Shown: positions 54,031-62,809, counted from the stretch's first letter. The stretch: DNA of 64,000 nucleotides from Phyllobacterium zundukense (GCF_002764115.1 NZ_CP017943.1:1-64000), one strand, 5' to 3'. Made by a program: numbers and translations. Notes: generated by a model not told the origin, from the sequence alone.

Positions 54031-55398
54031 TCAGGACCTTCCACTATTCCGGATCGACCTCGTCCGATTTCTGAAGGGATTACTGCCGGCCTCACGCAAA
54101 GTTGTGTCGGACCCCGCAGCAAGAAGAGCAGCGCTTTTAGCCGCCACATCGAAGTAATCCTTAGGGTTGTCCATCATCAGAAATCCTGCGAGGTCAACGC
54201 CCGACTTTTCTGATAGAAACCCCTCTGTAACCTCTCTCCGAAGGCAGCGTGTGAGCCACCGACGAGCTTGCAGAGCGTACCCCACAGTCGCCGCCGGGGT
54301 GAGTGCATCGCCACCAAAGATGAACAGCTTGTTGACCGGAGCGCCGTGAATAAAGCGCTGCACAAAATCGGTGGCGTGTATGGGGTTGATGGACCAGGCC
54401 CAACACATATCTACTGCGACGTTGTTGTAATGTTTAGCCATGGCAATTAACTCGTCCGAGTACGGATAAGCGATATGCATGAGCAAGAAGCGTGTATCCG
54501 GATGCCGAGAGACAAGACGAGAAAGACTCCCGGCGGGGATGTATTTCAGGTCCATGAAGTTATTGCCGCCATAGAGACCGGTGTGCAGCTTGAACGGCAG
54601 ATTGTACTTTGCCGCAAGCTTCGCCACGTACGATGTGCACCAATCTCCGAGGCACAAACGATCGGCTTCACTGATATTGGCGCCGAGACGGAGCCACGAG
54701 GTTAAAGCCGATGCGGCCTCATCATCGCTGCGTTCCGTCCATTCCAGAGTTCGCTTGTAAGCGTGCTGGGACTTAAGTGCGACGACATATTTATGACTGC
54801 CCTCCAGCAGCTTTTCGATAGAAAGTGCGAGAGTGCGAAGGCTATCGACTTCCTCGCCTGTAATCTCTGTCAATTCCGACAGTTCGGGCGTGCCGTTACA
54901 GAGATCAAAGACGTTCAGGTCGTAATGAAAGAAGGTCTGGCCAATCATCTCGAGGGGCAAAGGTCGCCTACCCGGATCCACTTGAACATGGTCCAGGTTC
55001 GCAACGTCTCGCAAAAGCCTCAGCCGCTCGCCCGGACCGCCAACCAAATTCGTCCCTGCGGACGCTTTTTTTAACGACTCTGACGTGATGTTTTCGATCT
55101 CGAACAGCTCAAACGCCGCGAGTCTGACAGCCTCTGCAAATCCTCCCATTTTGATATGCTGCCAGGCGGTTTCGACCGCACTGAACCTGCTCCCGATGTC
55201 TGGATTACTGACATCAAGGAGGGCCTCGATTGATTGCGAAGTTGCGCCGGCGGAATATAGATCGTGTATTACATAGTTATCAAATAGGTGCGTTAGGATA
55301 TCGTGGCGGGCTTCTTGATAGAAGCTGTCGATCTCGGTGTGCTCGTGCGTGCTGCATAATGGCGATTGGGCAATGAATGTTGAGAGGTCGTCTGCCAT
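54031..55398 (-). CDS. Amidohydrolase-family protein, uronate-isomerase-like
   Basis: 455 residues. Metal-site motifs of the amidohydrolase superfamily: CSTHEHTEID near residue 15, FKLHTGLYGG near 270, LLMHIAYPYSDEL near 305 and FGGDALTPAATVGYALQARRWLTRCL near 370. The length and the HxH...H...D layout resemble glucuronate isomerase and related Amidohydro_2 enzymes. It is upstream of the sugar ABC genes on the same strand, with about 125 bases between. A role as isomerase or hydrolase of the imported sugar acid is likely; the exact reaction is unknown. Confidence 0.75.
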   Translation of the reverse strand: MADDLSTFIAQSPLCSTHEHTEIDSFYQEARHDILTHLFDNYVIHDLYSAGATSQSIEALLDVSNPDIGSRFSAVETAWQHIKMGGFAEAVRLAAFELFEIENITSESLKKASAGTNLVGGPGERLRLLRDVANLDHVQVDPGRRPLPLEMIGQTFFHYDLNVFDLCNGTPELSELTEITGEEVDSLRTLALSIEKLLEGSHKYVVALKSQHAYKRTLEWTERSDDEAASALTSWLRLGANISEADRLCLGDWCTSYVAKLAAKYNLPFKLHTGLYGGNNFMDLKYIPAGSLSRLVSRHPDTRFLLMHIAYPYSDELIAMAKHYNNVAVDMCWAWSINPIHATDFVQRFIHGAPVNKLFIFGGDALTPAATVGYALQARRWLTRCLRREVTEGFLSEKSGVDLAGFLMMDNPKDYFDVAAKSAALLAAGSDTTLREAGSNPFRNRTRSIRNSGRS

Positions 55399-55509
55399 AA
55401 CCTGTCCTTGAACAAAAACTACGTGAGCTCGGTGTCAGCCAGGGTTTCGAAGGAGCTCAGCTTAGACAGGACGTTAGGTTACTTGCGCTCGCATATGAAC
55501 TGCCTACAA

Positions 55510-55525
55510 TGTTGGGAATCCAACA
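55510..55525. promoter_or_regulatory. Operator-like dyad just before the lacI-type gene
   Basis: TGTTGG-GAAT-CCAACA, six-base perfect arms, 13 bases before the GTG start of the LacI-type gene and in the 139-bp gap with the amidohydrolase gene. The form suits a LacI-type dimer; its position predicts autorepression. Confidence 0.6.
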
Positions 55526-55537
55526 TGGGGTAAGGCG

Positions 55538-56554
55538 GTGGCTGGACGCAAGACAACTTACGCGGACGTGGCTGTGGCCGCTGGAGTCAGTGTGGGGACC
55601 GTAGACCGGGTGATCAACGCGCGGGGCAGTGTGCAGCCTGAGACGGAAGCGTTGGTCATGCACTGGGCGCGGGAACTGCGGCTGGACCGTGCACTTCACC
55701 AACGTCCGACCCGCATCCTGCGTCTTGGCGTCCTTCTGCTGAACCGTTCGGATCCGTTTCTCGAGGCTTTGGTCGGGGGACTCCAGAAAGCCGTCTTGGA
55801 CTATCGCTACCTGAACTTGCAGGTGAGGGTGTTTGAGTACGGAAAGCTGGATGCTCGGCATATTGTCGAAAAGATAACAATGGTCGAACAGACCTGCGAC
55901 GGCATAGCGATAAACGCCTTTGACGATCCGGCTATACGGTTGCGTCTTTCCGAGTTTACACGGCTTAAACCCGTGTTTACGCTCGTCTCGGATCTCCCGG
56001 ATACAAACAGGATAGCCTATATTGGTGCGAGCGGGCAGATCGAAGGCCGGGTCGCCGGCGAATTGATGGCTCGTTTCCTTGGCTCGGCTGGCGGGCAGAT
56101 CATACTGATTTCTGGCCCTGGATCTTTTCTTGGCCATGGCAGCCGAGAATTCGGTTTTCGCTCGGTGCTTATGGAACGTTTTCCGAGCTGCACTGTGTCC
56201 GCGAGCCTTCAAAGCTTCGAGGACAAGAGGATTATCCGACGCCAGGTTGGTTTAATGTTGAAGCAACATCCCGAGATCTCGGGCGTATATAACACGTCGG
56301 TCGGGAGCGAAGAGGTCGGTGATGTCCTGAGGGATTTGGGACGAGAGCACTCCACTGTGTTCATAACGCATGAACTCACTGAAAAGAACCGGAGAATGCT
56401 TCAGGTCGGTATACTGGATGCTGTGATCGATCAGGATCCAGTCGGTGAGGCCAGAATGCTTGTCCAATCATTCTTATCCTTCTATGGAAGGCTTGAAACC
56501 GAGCGCACCGAAACTGGATTCCGTATTTACATTCGAGAGAGTTGTTCGTCGTAG
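55538..56554 (+). CDS. LacI-family transcriptional regulator
   Basis: 338 residues, GTG start with TAAGGCG upstream. HTH TTYADVAVAAGVSVGTVDRVINARGSVQPET (residues 6-36) and a periplasmic-binding-like effector domain (LRLGVLLLNRSDPFLEALVGGLQKAV near 65, GRVAGELMARFLGSAGGQIILISG near 170, HPEISGVYNTSVGSEEVGDVL near 240). The SVGTVDRVIN hinge is typical of the branch regulating ribose-type ABC operons. Divergent from the amidohydrolase/sugar ABC genes, which it probably controls. Confidence 0.92.
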   Translation: MAGRKTTYADVAVAAGVSVGTVDRVINARGSVQPETEALVMHWARELRLDRALHQRPTRILRLGVLLLNRSDPFLEALVGGLQKAVLDYRYLNLQVRVFEYGKLDARHIVEKITMVEQTCDGIAINAFDDPAIRLRLSEFTRLKPVFTLVSDLPDTNRIAYIGASGQIEGRVAGELMARFLGSAGGQIILISGPGSFLGHGSREFGFRSVLMERFPSCTVSASLQSFEDKRIIRRQVGLMLKQHPEISGVYNTSVGSEEVGDVLRDLGREHSTVFITHELTEKNRRMLQVGILDAVIDQDPVGEARMLVQSFLSFYGRLETERTETGFRIYIRESCSS

Positions 56555-56730
56555 GCTGGGTTTGCTTCTTACCACTTCCATCGTCAATGACGGCCCTCGA
56601 CCGGATGCGCACTCTGCTGCGGCGCGTGGCAGACCGGAATTATTGATCGACCCGACATCGGTCCCCCGTCGAGTTTTTCGCTCGCATTGATCGTTGCGAA
56701 GAACAAGCACGTAGCGCCCATCGCAAGGAC

Positions 56731-56939
56731 TATGCTGCGTGCCTCGGTACCTGTCGCTCGACCAATCGCAGGAATCGCCCGCAACCAACGTACGGCTAAA
56801 AAACCTCGCCAATCCAATAGGTTACCGGGTTATTTGTGTGGCCCCCATATCGCTGCTGCGATCCTCTCTCCAATAAAATCAGTTACTTAGTTTCACAGGT
56901 GCAAATCGGGTTGGCCAACCCCCCGCAACCAATTGCGAT
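56731..56939 (+). repeat. Intergenic repeat, copy D (subtype with copy A)
   Basis: Shares CTCGACCAATCGCAGGAATC with copy B and the middle blocks (AAAAAACCTCG, ATCCAATAGGTTAC, ATATCGCTGCTGCGAT) with copy A. Its right end, CAGGTGCAAATCG and CCCCGCAACCAATTGCGAT, matches copies B and C. It therefore links the two subtypes. It lies 177 bases after the LacI-type gene. Confidence 0.82.
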
Positions 56940-56945
56940 ACGGAA

Positions 56946-57339
56946 AATCAGAGCGCGAATTTCACGGCACAGGGTTTGTTGCTCGGCGTCTGTGGCCGGG
57001 CAGTAGGCGGAAGCAGACTTGGTAGTCAAGAGCAAGCACTCGGAGTATGAAGTCGCAGTCCCTTGCCGTCAGGCTGTCAATCGACCTTCAACGCGCTTTC
57101 GTGACGGACGCACCAAGCTCGTTCGGATAGAGGCACCTGGCTCGACCAGCGTGGAAGTCGTGACATTCCACCCATATCCAAGATGGGTAGGGCGGCTGGT
57201 GTGCGGGTCGGATGCGACAGCACTAACGGGACGATCCCCCCGGCCGACGAGACACAAGCAACCGGAAAATCAATGCGTCGCCGCCGCCGCGTCGGCTGCA
57301 TCTCTGCCCAACCGAAAGGAAGAGACTTTTAGCCGCCCG
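56946..57339. other. Intergenic space with no recognised gene
   Basis: About 390 bases between repeat copy D and the end of the B12-type gene. Open frames here are antisense extensions without family features. GCCCG-TCAC-CGGGC-TTTT near 57332-57350 overlaps the end of the minus-strand gene and could act as a terminator for plus-strand transcription. Confidence 0.4.
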
Positions 57340-59079
57340 TCACCGGGCTTTTCTAACCAGATTTTGCAGCGCGGGCGCCAGATCGGCAGCGTTGCGGCAG
57401 ACAACAGCGCCCGCCTCGGCCAATTGTGCGCCTACATCAACCGGAAGGCTGGAATTGGAGCCCTCGGGGATCTGGTTCAGTCGCCCGCCAATCAGGATCG
57501 GCACTGCGACGCCCTCAGTCTGAAGTGCCTGGAAATAACGCAAGGCGATGCCGTTATAGGTGCTGATCGCCACCGCATCCGGCGTCTGCTCGCGTACCCG
57601 CTCGGCCAGAAGGGCTGGGTCAGTCGAGACACCGCCGTCCAGCACCGTTACCCCGAGTCGCCGCAGGATCTCTTCGACCAGCATCTTGCCGTGTTCATGC
57701 ACGTCGCTGGTCGCCACCATGACCCGAAATCCGGTGAGGTCGGCCCGCGACCCGGTCACAAAGCCAGCACCGTGCAAGGCATGGTCGGCCATTTCGGCGA
57801 TTTCCGACAAGATCGTGGCCGGGGCGATCGGAACTCGGCCACCTGGCGCGGTGGCATCAAGCCGCCCGGCACCGAAGGCCGCTTCAAGCTGCCGCGCGCC
57901 TATCCGGCGGAGCGCCAAGAGCATCTGAAAAGGACAGTTCGTGTCCACGCCGGCCTCGTCCAGTCCACGCAAAGTGGCGGCCGCAAATGCCTGGCCACCA
58001 GCTACAATCTGCGCGGCCATGCTTTCAACTGGACCCGGGTCCAGCATCCCCAGCCAACCCGGGGCCATCTCGGCCATCCGTCCGGCAAAAAGTTGTGCCG
58101 CAATGACTTCCTCGATCTCGGGGATGCGCTCGTTTTCGGTGACCGGGACGGCGTTGATCGCATGGCCGGTAGGCTGGCTGATCTGGGCTGCGGCATCGAC
58201 CAGAAGATAGTTGGCCAAGCTGGCGAAGTTGGCAGCCGGAAGGCCGCGATAGGCGGTGGTGTTGCCGTAGATCACCGTCCCCGGCGCTGCACCGACCGTC
58301 GCCATCGCACGTTGAAAAGCAAGACGCGCCAACGGGTCCGAGAAATGGTGGCCATAGCAATGGCCGATAGGCGCTCCGGTCAATCCAGTGACGATGTGGC
58401 GTTCGATCAGGATCATCCCGAGGCACGATGCCAAGTCGGTGAACTGGGCCGCATATCCATCGTCGAGGTTGGAGTGGACCATGACCGGGACCGGCTGCGC
58501 GGCGATCAGCCCAATCGCGCGGACGGTCTGAGCTGTGGCTTCAATATCGTCATCGTGGCCGGGCACACGGAAGGTGAAATACTGCCCCAGATTTCCGATG
58601 GCTGTACTGCCAGCGGACAAGGCCGCCTGTGTATTTTCCAGGGCTGCGGGAAAGCCCAAAACGAAATCGCCGAAATGGGGTGCCACCGGAGCGGAGTTAG
58701 CGAGGCGGACGAAATCTTCGACGCCGGATAGAATCATGCCCGTTCCCCGTTCGGCACCGCCACGACGGGCGCGCGGCACAGCCATGGACCAGTCGAGGCA
58801 AAGGCCGTATCGGTCGACGGTAACGCCCTGACCTGCACAAGTCTTCCATATCTCGGCATACGCCCTGCAACTCTTGGCCGGATCGCGATACCCGATCTGG
58901 GCATGCTGCATCACACGCCGCGCCGTCATCCTCGTCTGTTTGAAGTCGTACTCGCTGGCTGCCCCCACGTGGCGCAGGAATGCCGAGGGGCCGACAGACC
59001 AGACGCGCGCCAAGGCCTTCCCCTCGGCCAATAGGTCAGTTCCACGTGGCAAATCGGGTTCAGGGAGAAGGGTTTTCAT
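57340..59079 (-). CDS. Cobalamin-dependent mutase-like protein, glutamate-mutase-like barrel fused to a B12-binding domain
   Basis: 579 residues. The C-terminal domain (from about 449) has the base-off B12 signature DVHEHG (DxHxxG, 459-464), then AISTYNG near 506 and LIGGRLN near 531. The larger N-terminal part (about 30-430) resembles the TIM-barrel large subunit of glutamate/methylaspartate mutase, with APIGHCYGHHF at 237-246. Glutamate mutase normally has these as separate E and S proteins; here they are one chain. Neighbours are a ProC-like reductase and a polar amino-acid importer, so the substrate is probably an amino acid. The exact carbon-skeleton or amino rearrangement is unknown. 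Confidence 0.75.
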   Translation of the reverse strand: MKTLLPEPDLPRGTDLLAEGKALARVWSVGPSAFLRHVGAASEYDFKQTRMTARRVMQHAQIGYRDPAKSCRAYAEIWKTCAGQGVTVDRYGLCLDWSMAVPRARRGGAERGTGMILSGVEDFVRLANSAPVAPHFGDFVLGFPAALENTQAALSAGSTAIGNLGQYFTFRVPGHDDDIEATAQTVRAIGLIAAQPVPVMVHSNLDDGYAAQFTDLASCLGMILIERHIVTGLTGAPIGHCYGHHFSDPLARLAFQRAMATVGAAPGTVIYGNTTAYRGLPAANFASLANYLLVDAAAQISQPTGHAINAVPVTENERIPEIEEVIAAQLFAGRMAEMAPGWLGMLDPGPVESMAAQIVAGGQAFAAATLRGLDEAGVDTNCPFQMLLALRRIGARQLEAAFGAGRLDATAPGGRVPIAPATILSEIAEMADHALHGAGFVTGSRADLTGFRVMVATSDVHEHGKMLVEEILRRLGVTVLDGGVSTDPALLAERVREQTPDAVAISTYNGIALRYFQALQTEGVAVPILIGGRLNQIPEGSNSSLPVDVGAQLAEAGAVVCRNAADLAPALQNLVRKAR

Positions 59080-59167
59080 GGAACAATATCCTGAATGAGC
59101 GCCGGGTCGATCGAAAGTAAAGGGTCGGTGATGTCAGAAACAGCACCCCGATCACGTGGCGGCGATA

Positions 59168-59917
59168 CTAGCCGCGTATCCGAGTGAGCACCGAGGTGAG
59201 CGCACCGTTCATCGCCGCGGTCCCGCCTTGCTCGGCGAAGACACGGAACATCTGCTCGTTCAATCCGCCCTTAGTCGAGTATTCATCACGCAGGGCGGCG
59301 AAATCACTGGAGCTCGCTTCGGCCGTCTCTCCGAGGCTGGCGAATAGTCCAGCCAGATAGGTGCGCGAGGCGGTCTCGGACAATCCCTGCGACGAGAGCC
59401 AGCCCTGTACCGTCTCCAGCACGCCGAAATAGCTTCCCATGAGCGCGGAGCCGACCGCGAGGAGGTCGAACTCCTCGATCGTGTGGCAAGGCACGGCGGT
59501 GCCCAGCTTGTTGAAAAGCTCTGCGGCCTCGGCGTTGGGCGGGAAGATCGGAGTGACACCGCGCCGCGCCGCCACGAAGGGCAGCGGGATGGCACGGGTG
59601 ATCGAAAGATCGAGACCGATCCATTCCCGCAGACGGTCGATAGGAGTGGCCGCGATGACGCTGATCACCCTCTGGTCCGGCCGGAAGCGCAGTTCCCGGA
59701 TGACCTCTTCGGCGACCTGGGGGCGGACGGCCAAAACCACGGTCTCGCTTCCATCGACCACCGACTGGTTGGAGTCGGCAACCTTCACGCCCGCGAACCG
59801 GGCCGTCAGATCGGCCGCCAACGCCGCGCCACGCGGCGAAACGAGTATCTCGCCGCCACCCAATCCCTCAACGATGGCCGCCGCCATGGTCCCTGTGCCG
59901 ATGAATCCCAAACCCAT
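59168..59917 (-). CDS. Pyrroline-5-carboxylate reductase-like protein (ProC family)
   Basis: 249 residues. Nucleotide motif LGFIGTGTMAAAIVEGL at the N-terminus, VVLAVRPQVAEEV near residue 65, RAIPLPFVAARRGVTPIFPP near 108, and a C-terminal dimerisation domain with DEYSTKGGLNEQMF near 210, matching the P5CR_dimer motif T-GG-ce. P5CR usually has TPGGTT; STKGGLNE is a variant, so an imine substrate other than pyrroline-5-carboxylate is possible. Start ATG at 59917 after GGGAAGGAAAC. Co-oriented with the B12-type gene 88 bases downstream. Confidence 0.82.
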   Translation of the reverse strand: MGLGFIGTGTMAAAIVEGLGGGEILVSPRGAALAADLTARFAGVKVADSNQSVVDGSETVVLAVRPQVAEEVIRELRFRPDQRVISVIAATPIDRLREWIGLDLSITRAIPLPFVAARRGVTPIFPPNAEAAELFNKLGTAVPCHTIEEFDLLAVGSALMGSYFGVLETVQGWLSSQGLSETASRTYLAGLFASLGETAEASSSDFAALRDEYSTKGGLNEQMFRVFAEQGGTAAMNGALTSVLTRIRG

Positions 59918-60017
59918 TTAAGTTTCCTTCCCTTGAGCGAGAGGCAGGATCGCCCCGACTGAGTGCCCGCGAACTCCTTGGCGGCGCCGCCGCCATTCCC
60001 CCAATCGTATGTCGTCT

Positions 60018-60064
60018 TCGTGTCGACTGATTAAATTATGTCGTCTAGCAGTCGACAAAGTCAA
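60018..60064 (-). promoter_or_regulatory. Promoter/operator, left copy of a 47-bp inverted pair
   Basis: On the minus strand TTGACT (60064-60059), 18 bases, CATAAT (60040-60035) makes a good sigma-70 promoter pointing at the ProC-like gene. Between and beyond lie TGTCGACTG and CAGTCGACA half-sites and GTCGTCTAGCAGTCGAC. The whole block is nearly identical, inverted, to 61019-61065 (40 of 47 or more positions by eye). Likely bound by the GntR-type regulator encoded between the copies. Confidence 0.75.
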
Positions 60065-60228
60065 GTGGGAAATCGCTGCCCCTGTCGGAGGCTTCAGCCC
60101 ACTCGCTGATTCGGAATTGCGGCTCGCGCGCTCGGCCGCGGGCGTTCCGGAGACTCGCGAACACCGAGGCTTGAACCGATGTGCAGAAGATCAACCCTTG
60201 CCGGTCTTTCTCGCCGACAGCGCCAGCG

Positions 60229-60930
60229 TCACTCCGCGGCAATCGGACGACCGAGGGTCACTCCGGTCGAGTAGTTCTCGCGCAGGAACGCGATGAAGTT
60301 GTCCTGGAACTGCCGCGTGTGGCCGTGGGCGAGTTCGTCCGCGCGCTCGACATCCTTGTCCCGGATGGCTTCCAGCATAAGCGCGTGTTCGTCGGTGAGG
60401 AGGTGGCCCTCGCCGCCGCGCTCCAGATACTCGAAATGGAGATGCAACATGCGTTGCCCCTGGTTGAGCAGGCGTTCGTAGAAAGAAGCGAAATAGGGAT
60501 TCCTGCCTGCATGGGCGACGGCCATGTGGAACTGCTTGTTGGCCTCCGACATCTTCAGGTGCTGGCCCGTCTTCACCGCAGCCTCGAACTCCTTCTGGCG
60601 CTTGGCGATGATCTTGAGGTCCGCATCGGTCCGCAAAGCCGCGGCCAGCCGCGTGTTCATGCGCTGGGCGACATCGAGTGCCTCCACATACTTGGGAAAG
60701 CTCGCGACCTCGATGGGCGCGACAATGGTGCTGCGGTTGGAGAGCGTCACCACCAGGTCCTCACCCGCAAGCCGGATCAGCGCCTCGCGCACCGGGGACC
60801 GCGACATGTCGAAGCGTTCCGCGAGCGTGGTCTCGTCGAGCAGCTGGCCTGGCGGAAGCGTCAGCGCCAGAATCTCGGCCCGCAGCGTGTCGTAGACCGT
60901 TTGCCAGCCCGTTCCCCGCACTCGCTTCAT
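60229..60930 (-). CDS. GntR-family regulator, FCD (FadR) subfamily
   Basis: 233 residues from ATG 60930; a GTG at 60996 is in frame but lacks a binding site. The N-terminal wHTH (TVYDTLRAEILALTLPPGQLLDETTLAERFDMSRSPVREALIRLAGEDLV) is classical. The FCD domain has metal-site candidates (FHMAVAHAGRNPYF near 145, HLLTDEHALMLEAIRDKDVERADELAHGHTRQF near 190), with Asp/His spacing typical of metal-containing FCD proteins. It lies between the two copies of a promoter/operator and likely represses both the mutase genes and the transporter. Confidence 0.9.
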   Translation of the reverse strand: MKRVRGTGWQTVYDTLRAEILALTLPPGQLLDETTLAERFDMSRSPVREALIRLAGEDLVVTLSNRSTIVAPIEVASFPKYVEALDVAQRMNTRLAAALRTDADLKIIAKRQKEFEAAVKTGQHLKMSEANKQFHMAVAHAGRNPYFASFYERLLNQGQRMLHLHFEYLERGGEGHLLTDEHALMLEAIRDKDVERADELAHGHTRQFQDNFIAFLRENYSTGVTLGRPIAAE

Positions 60931-61018
60931 TTCGATTTCTTCGGGCAAGCAAATCCCCTTCCGTGTTTTGCAGTATTGGGCCAGAAAATCCGGCACTGGG
61001 CTATCTTAAATTTTCTTC

Positions 61019-61065
61019 TTGACTTTGTCGACTGCTAGACGACATAAGTTCAACAGTCGACACGA
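61019..61065 (+). promoter_or_regulatory. Promoter/operator, right copy of the 47-bp inverted pair
   Basis: TTGACT (61019-61024), 18 bases, CATAAG (61043-61048), pointing at the amino-acid binding-protein gene 80 bases away. It contains TGTCGACTG (61026-61034) and CAGTCGACA (61054-61062), an inverted pair bracketing the -10, so a bound repressor would block transcription. The same DNA lies upstream of gntR on the other strand and may autoregulate it. Confidence 0.75.
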
Positions 61066-61144
61066 AGCCGACAGAAGAAGAATGCAAGAACGGCCAAAGC
61101 CGACAGGTGGAACCGCGCGAATAGCGCAAACAAGAGGGAAATCA

Positions 61145-61978
61145 ATGTTTACCAAGCTTATCGTGTCCGCTTTGCGGGCGTTGCCGGCGCTCGCCCTGAT
61201 GGCAGGGCTTTCCGCTACTGCAGCCCATGCGCAGAGCGCAGAAGGCTATTGGCAGGGCGTGCAGAATGCCGGCGTTCTTCGCTGCGGCGCGGCCGTTGCT
61301 CCGCCCCACGTGATCCGCGATCCGGCCACTGGCGAATACACAGGCTTCTTCGTCGAGCTCTGCCGTGAATTCGCCGGCGTTCTGGGGGTCAAGCCGCAGT
61401 TTGTCGACACCACTTGGGACAACATCGTTGCAGGCCTGCAGGCGGGCAAGTGGGATATGTCAATGGCGCTCAATCGCACTCCGGCTCGCGCCATGGCGAT
61501 ACAGTTCTCGATCCCGGCCGTGCAGAACCAGCTCACGCTTGCCTACAACAAGGACAATCCCAAGATCCCGGCCGGAGCAAAGTCGGTCGCCGACATCGAC
61601 CAGGAAGGCGTCACGATCGCCGTCATGTCCGGCACGGCTCAGGACAAGGCGATTTCGGCTGCGGTCAAAAAAGCGACGATCCTGCGCCTGCCGACAAATG
61701 ACGAAACCCGGCTTGCGATTATCTCAAAGCGGGCGGATATGCTTGTCGATGACGGCGACACCAATACACTCTTCGCCCAGTCGAACCCCGATTGGGCCGT
61801 GGCATTGGCCCCAGAGCCGGCGTTGGCGAAACAGGGCGTCGCCTTCGGCCTGCCGCATCAGCTTTCGGCCGCCGACGTCGAAGTCGTGAACATTTTCCTG
61901 CAGGATCGTATCGCCACCGGGCACGTGGAGGAATTGGTTCGCCAAGCTGTGGATCAGGTTCTCAAGGCCGGAAACTGA
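61145..61978 (+). CDS. Polar amino-acid ABC transporter binding protein (SBP_bac_3)
   Basis: 277 residues from ATG 61145 after AGAGGGAAATCA. Sec signal with LPALALMAGLSATAA, cut near AHA-QSA. Family 3 binding-protein pattern: GVLRCGAAVAPPHVIRDPATGEYTGFFVELCREFAGVLG near residue 45, TTWDNIVAGLQAGKWDMSMALNRTPARA near 95 (the Arg that holds the ligand carboxylate), and VADIDQEGVTIAVMSGTAQD near 150. It is the first transporter gene downstream of the inverted promoter. Confidence 0.9.
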   Translation: MFTKLIVSALRALPALALMAGLSATAAHAQSAEGYWQGVQNAGVLRCGAAVAPPHVIRDPATGEYTGFFVELCREFAGVLGVKPQFVDTTWDNIVAGLQAGKWDMSMALNRTPARAMAIQFSIPAVQNQLTLAYNKDNPKIPAGAKSVADIDQEGVTIAVMSGTAQDKAISAAVKKATILRLPTNDETRLAIISKRADMLVDDGDTNTLFAQSNPDWAVALAPEPALAKQGVAFGLPHQLSAADVEVVNIFLQDRIATGHVEELVRQAVDQVLKAGN

Positions 61979-61986
61979 GCAGTGCC

Positions 61987-62007
61987 GGAGCCGCTTTGGG
62001 CGGCTCC
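61987..62007 (+). terminator. Hairpin between binding-protein and ATPase genes
   Basis: GGAGCCGC (61987-61994) and GCGGCTCC (62000-62007), 8-bp perfect stem with a 5-base loop, right after the binding-protein stop. It probably lets the binding protein be made in excess over the membrane components. Confidence 0.55.
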
Positions 62008-62038
62008 GCTTCCTCTGTCCAAGATGAGATTTCGAACG

Positions 62039-62809
62039 ATGTCAGACACCGCTCCGCTGGTTAAGATTGAAGGACTACACAAGAGCTACGGCGGCGTCGT
62101 GAAGGTGCTGCAGGGCTTGGACATCGAGATGAAGGCGGGTGACCGCGTCGTCGTCATTGGTCCGAGCGGCGGCGGCAAATCCACGCTCCTGCGCGTCCTG
62201 ATGGGGCTTGAGCAGATCGATAGGGGTGCTATCACCTTCGGTGGCAAACCTTACATTTCCGCCAACGGCAACGGTAAAACATCGATCGACGCCAAGGTCC
62301 GGCGATCGATCGGAATGGTCTTTCAGCACTATACATTGTTCCCGCACCTAGACGTCATCGGCAACCTCATTCTTGCGCCGGTGAAAGTGAGAGGCGAGAA
62401 GAAGGCCGATGCCATCGCGCGAGCGATGGCGCTGCTGACGCGTTTCGGCCTTGCGCAAAAGGCAAACGCCTACCCCGCCCAGCTTTCCGGCGGTCAGAAA
62501 CAACGTGTGGCGATTGCCCGTGCGCTTATGCTCGATCCGAAACTGATGCTGTTCGACGAAGTGACGTCGGCGCTCGATCCCGAGCTCGTGAGTGAAGTCG
62601 AGCAGGTGATCCTGCAACTCGCCCAGCAGCAGATGCCGATGGTCATCGTGACCCACGACATGTGGTTCGCCAAGCATATCGCCTCTCGCGTCATCTTCTG
62701 CGCCGGCGGTGTGGTGGTCGAGGATGGTCCGCCCGAACAGGTGCTTGGGGCTCCGAAGGAGGAGCGCACGCGCGAGTTTATCGAGCGGGTGTTCCACATC
62801 CAGCATTGA
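62039..62809 (+). CDS. Polar amino-acid ABC transporter ATPase (GlnQ/HisP-like)
   Basis: 256 residues from ATG 62039; an ATG at 62024 is also in frame. Walker A GPSGGGKSTLL near residue 40, Q-loop MVFQHYTLFPHLDVIGNL near 90, LSGGQKQRVAIARALM near 145, Walker B LMLFDEVTSALDPELV near 165 (Val in place of the usual Pro of DEPTS), VTHDMWFA near 205. It pairs with the two permeases that follow. Confidence 0.92.
   Translation: MSDTAPLVKIEGLHKSYGGVVKVLQGLDIEMKAGDRVVVIGPSGGGKSTLLRVLMGLEQIDRGAITFGGKPYISANGNGKTSIDAKVRRSIGMVFQHYTLFPHLDVIGNLILAPVKVRGEKKADAIARAMALLTRFGLAQKANAYPAQLSGGQKQRVAIARALMLDPKLMLFDEVTSALDPELVSEVEQVILQLAQQQMPMVIVTHDMWFAKHIASRVIFCAGGVVVEDGPPEQVLGAPKEERTREFIERVFHIQH

Noticed and set aside
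30008..56939. The repeated elements as a CRISPR array or integron attC sites
   Set aside because: Copies are about 200 bp, kilobases apart and diverged. There are no cas genes, short spacers, integron integrase or attC core sites.
57019..58731. A 570-codon open frame on the plus strand
   Set aside because: It lies antisense to the B12-type gene and has low-complexity Arg/Gly/Asp-rich composition typical of high-GC shadow frames. The minus strand shows clear domain motifs.
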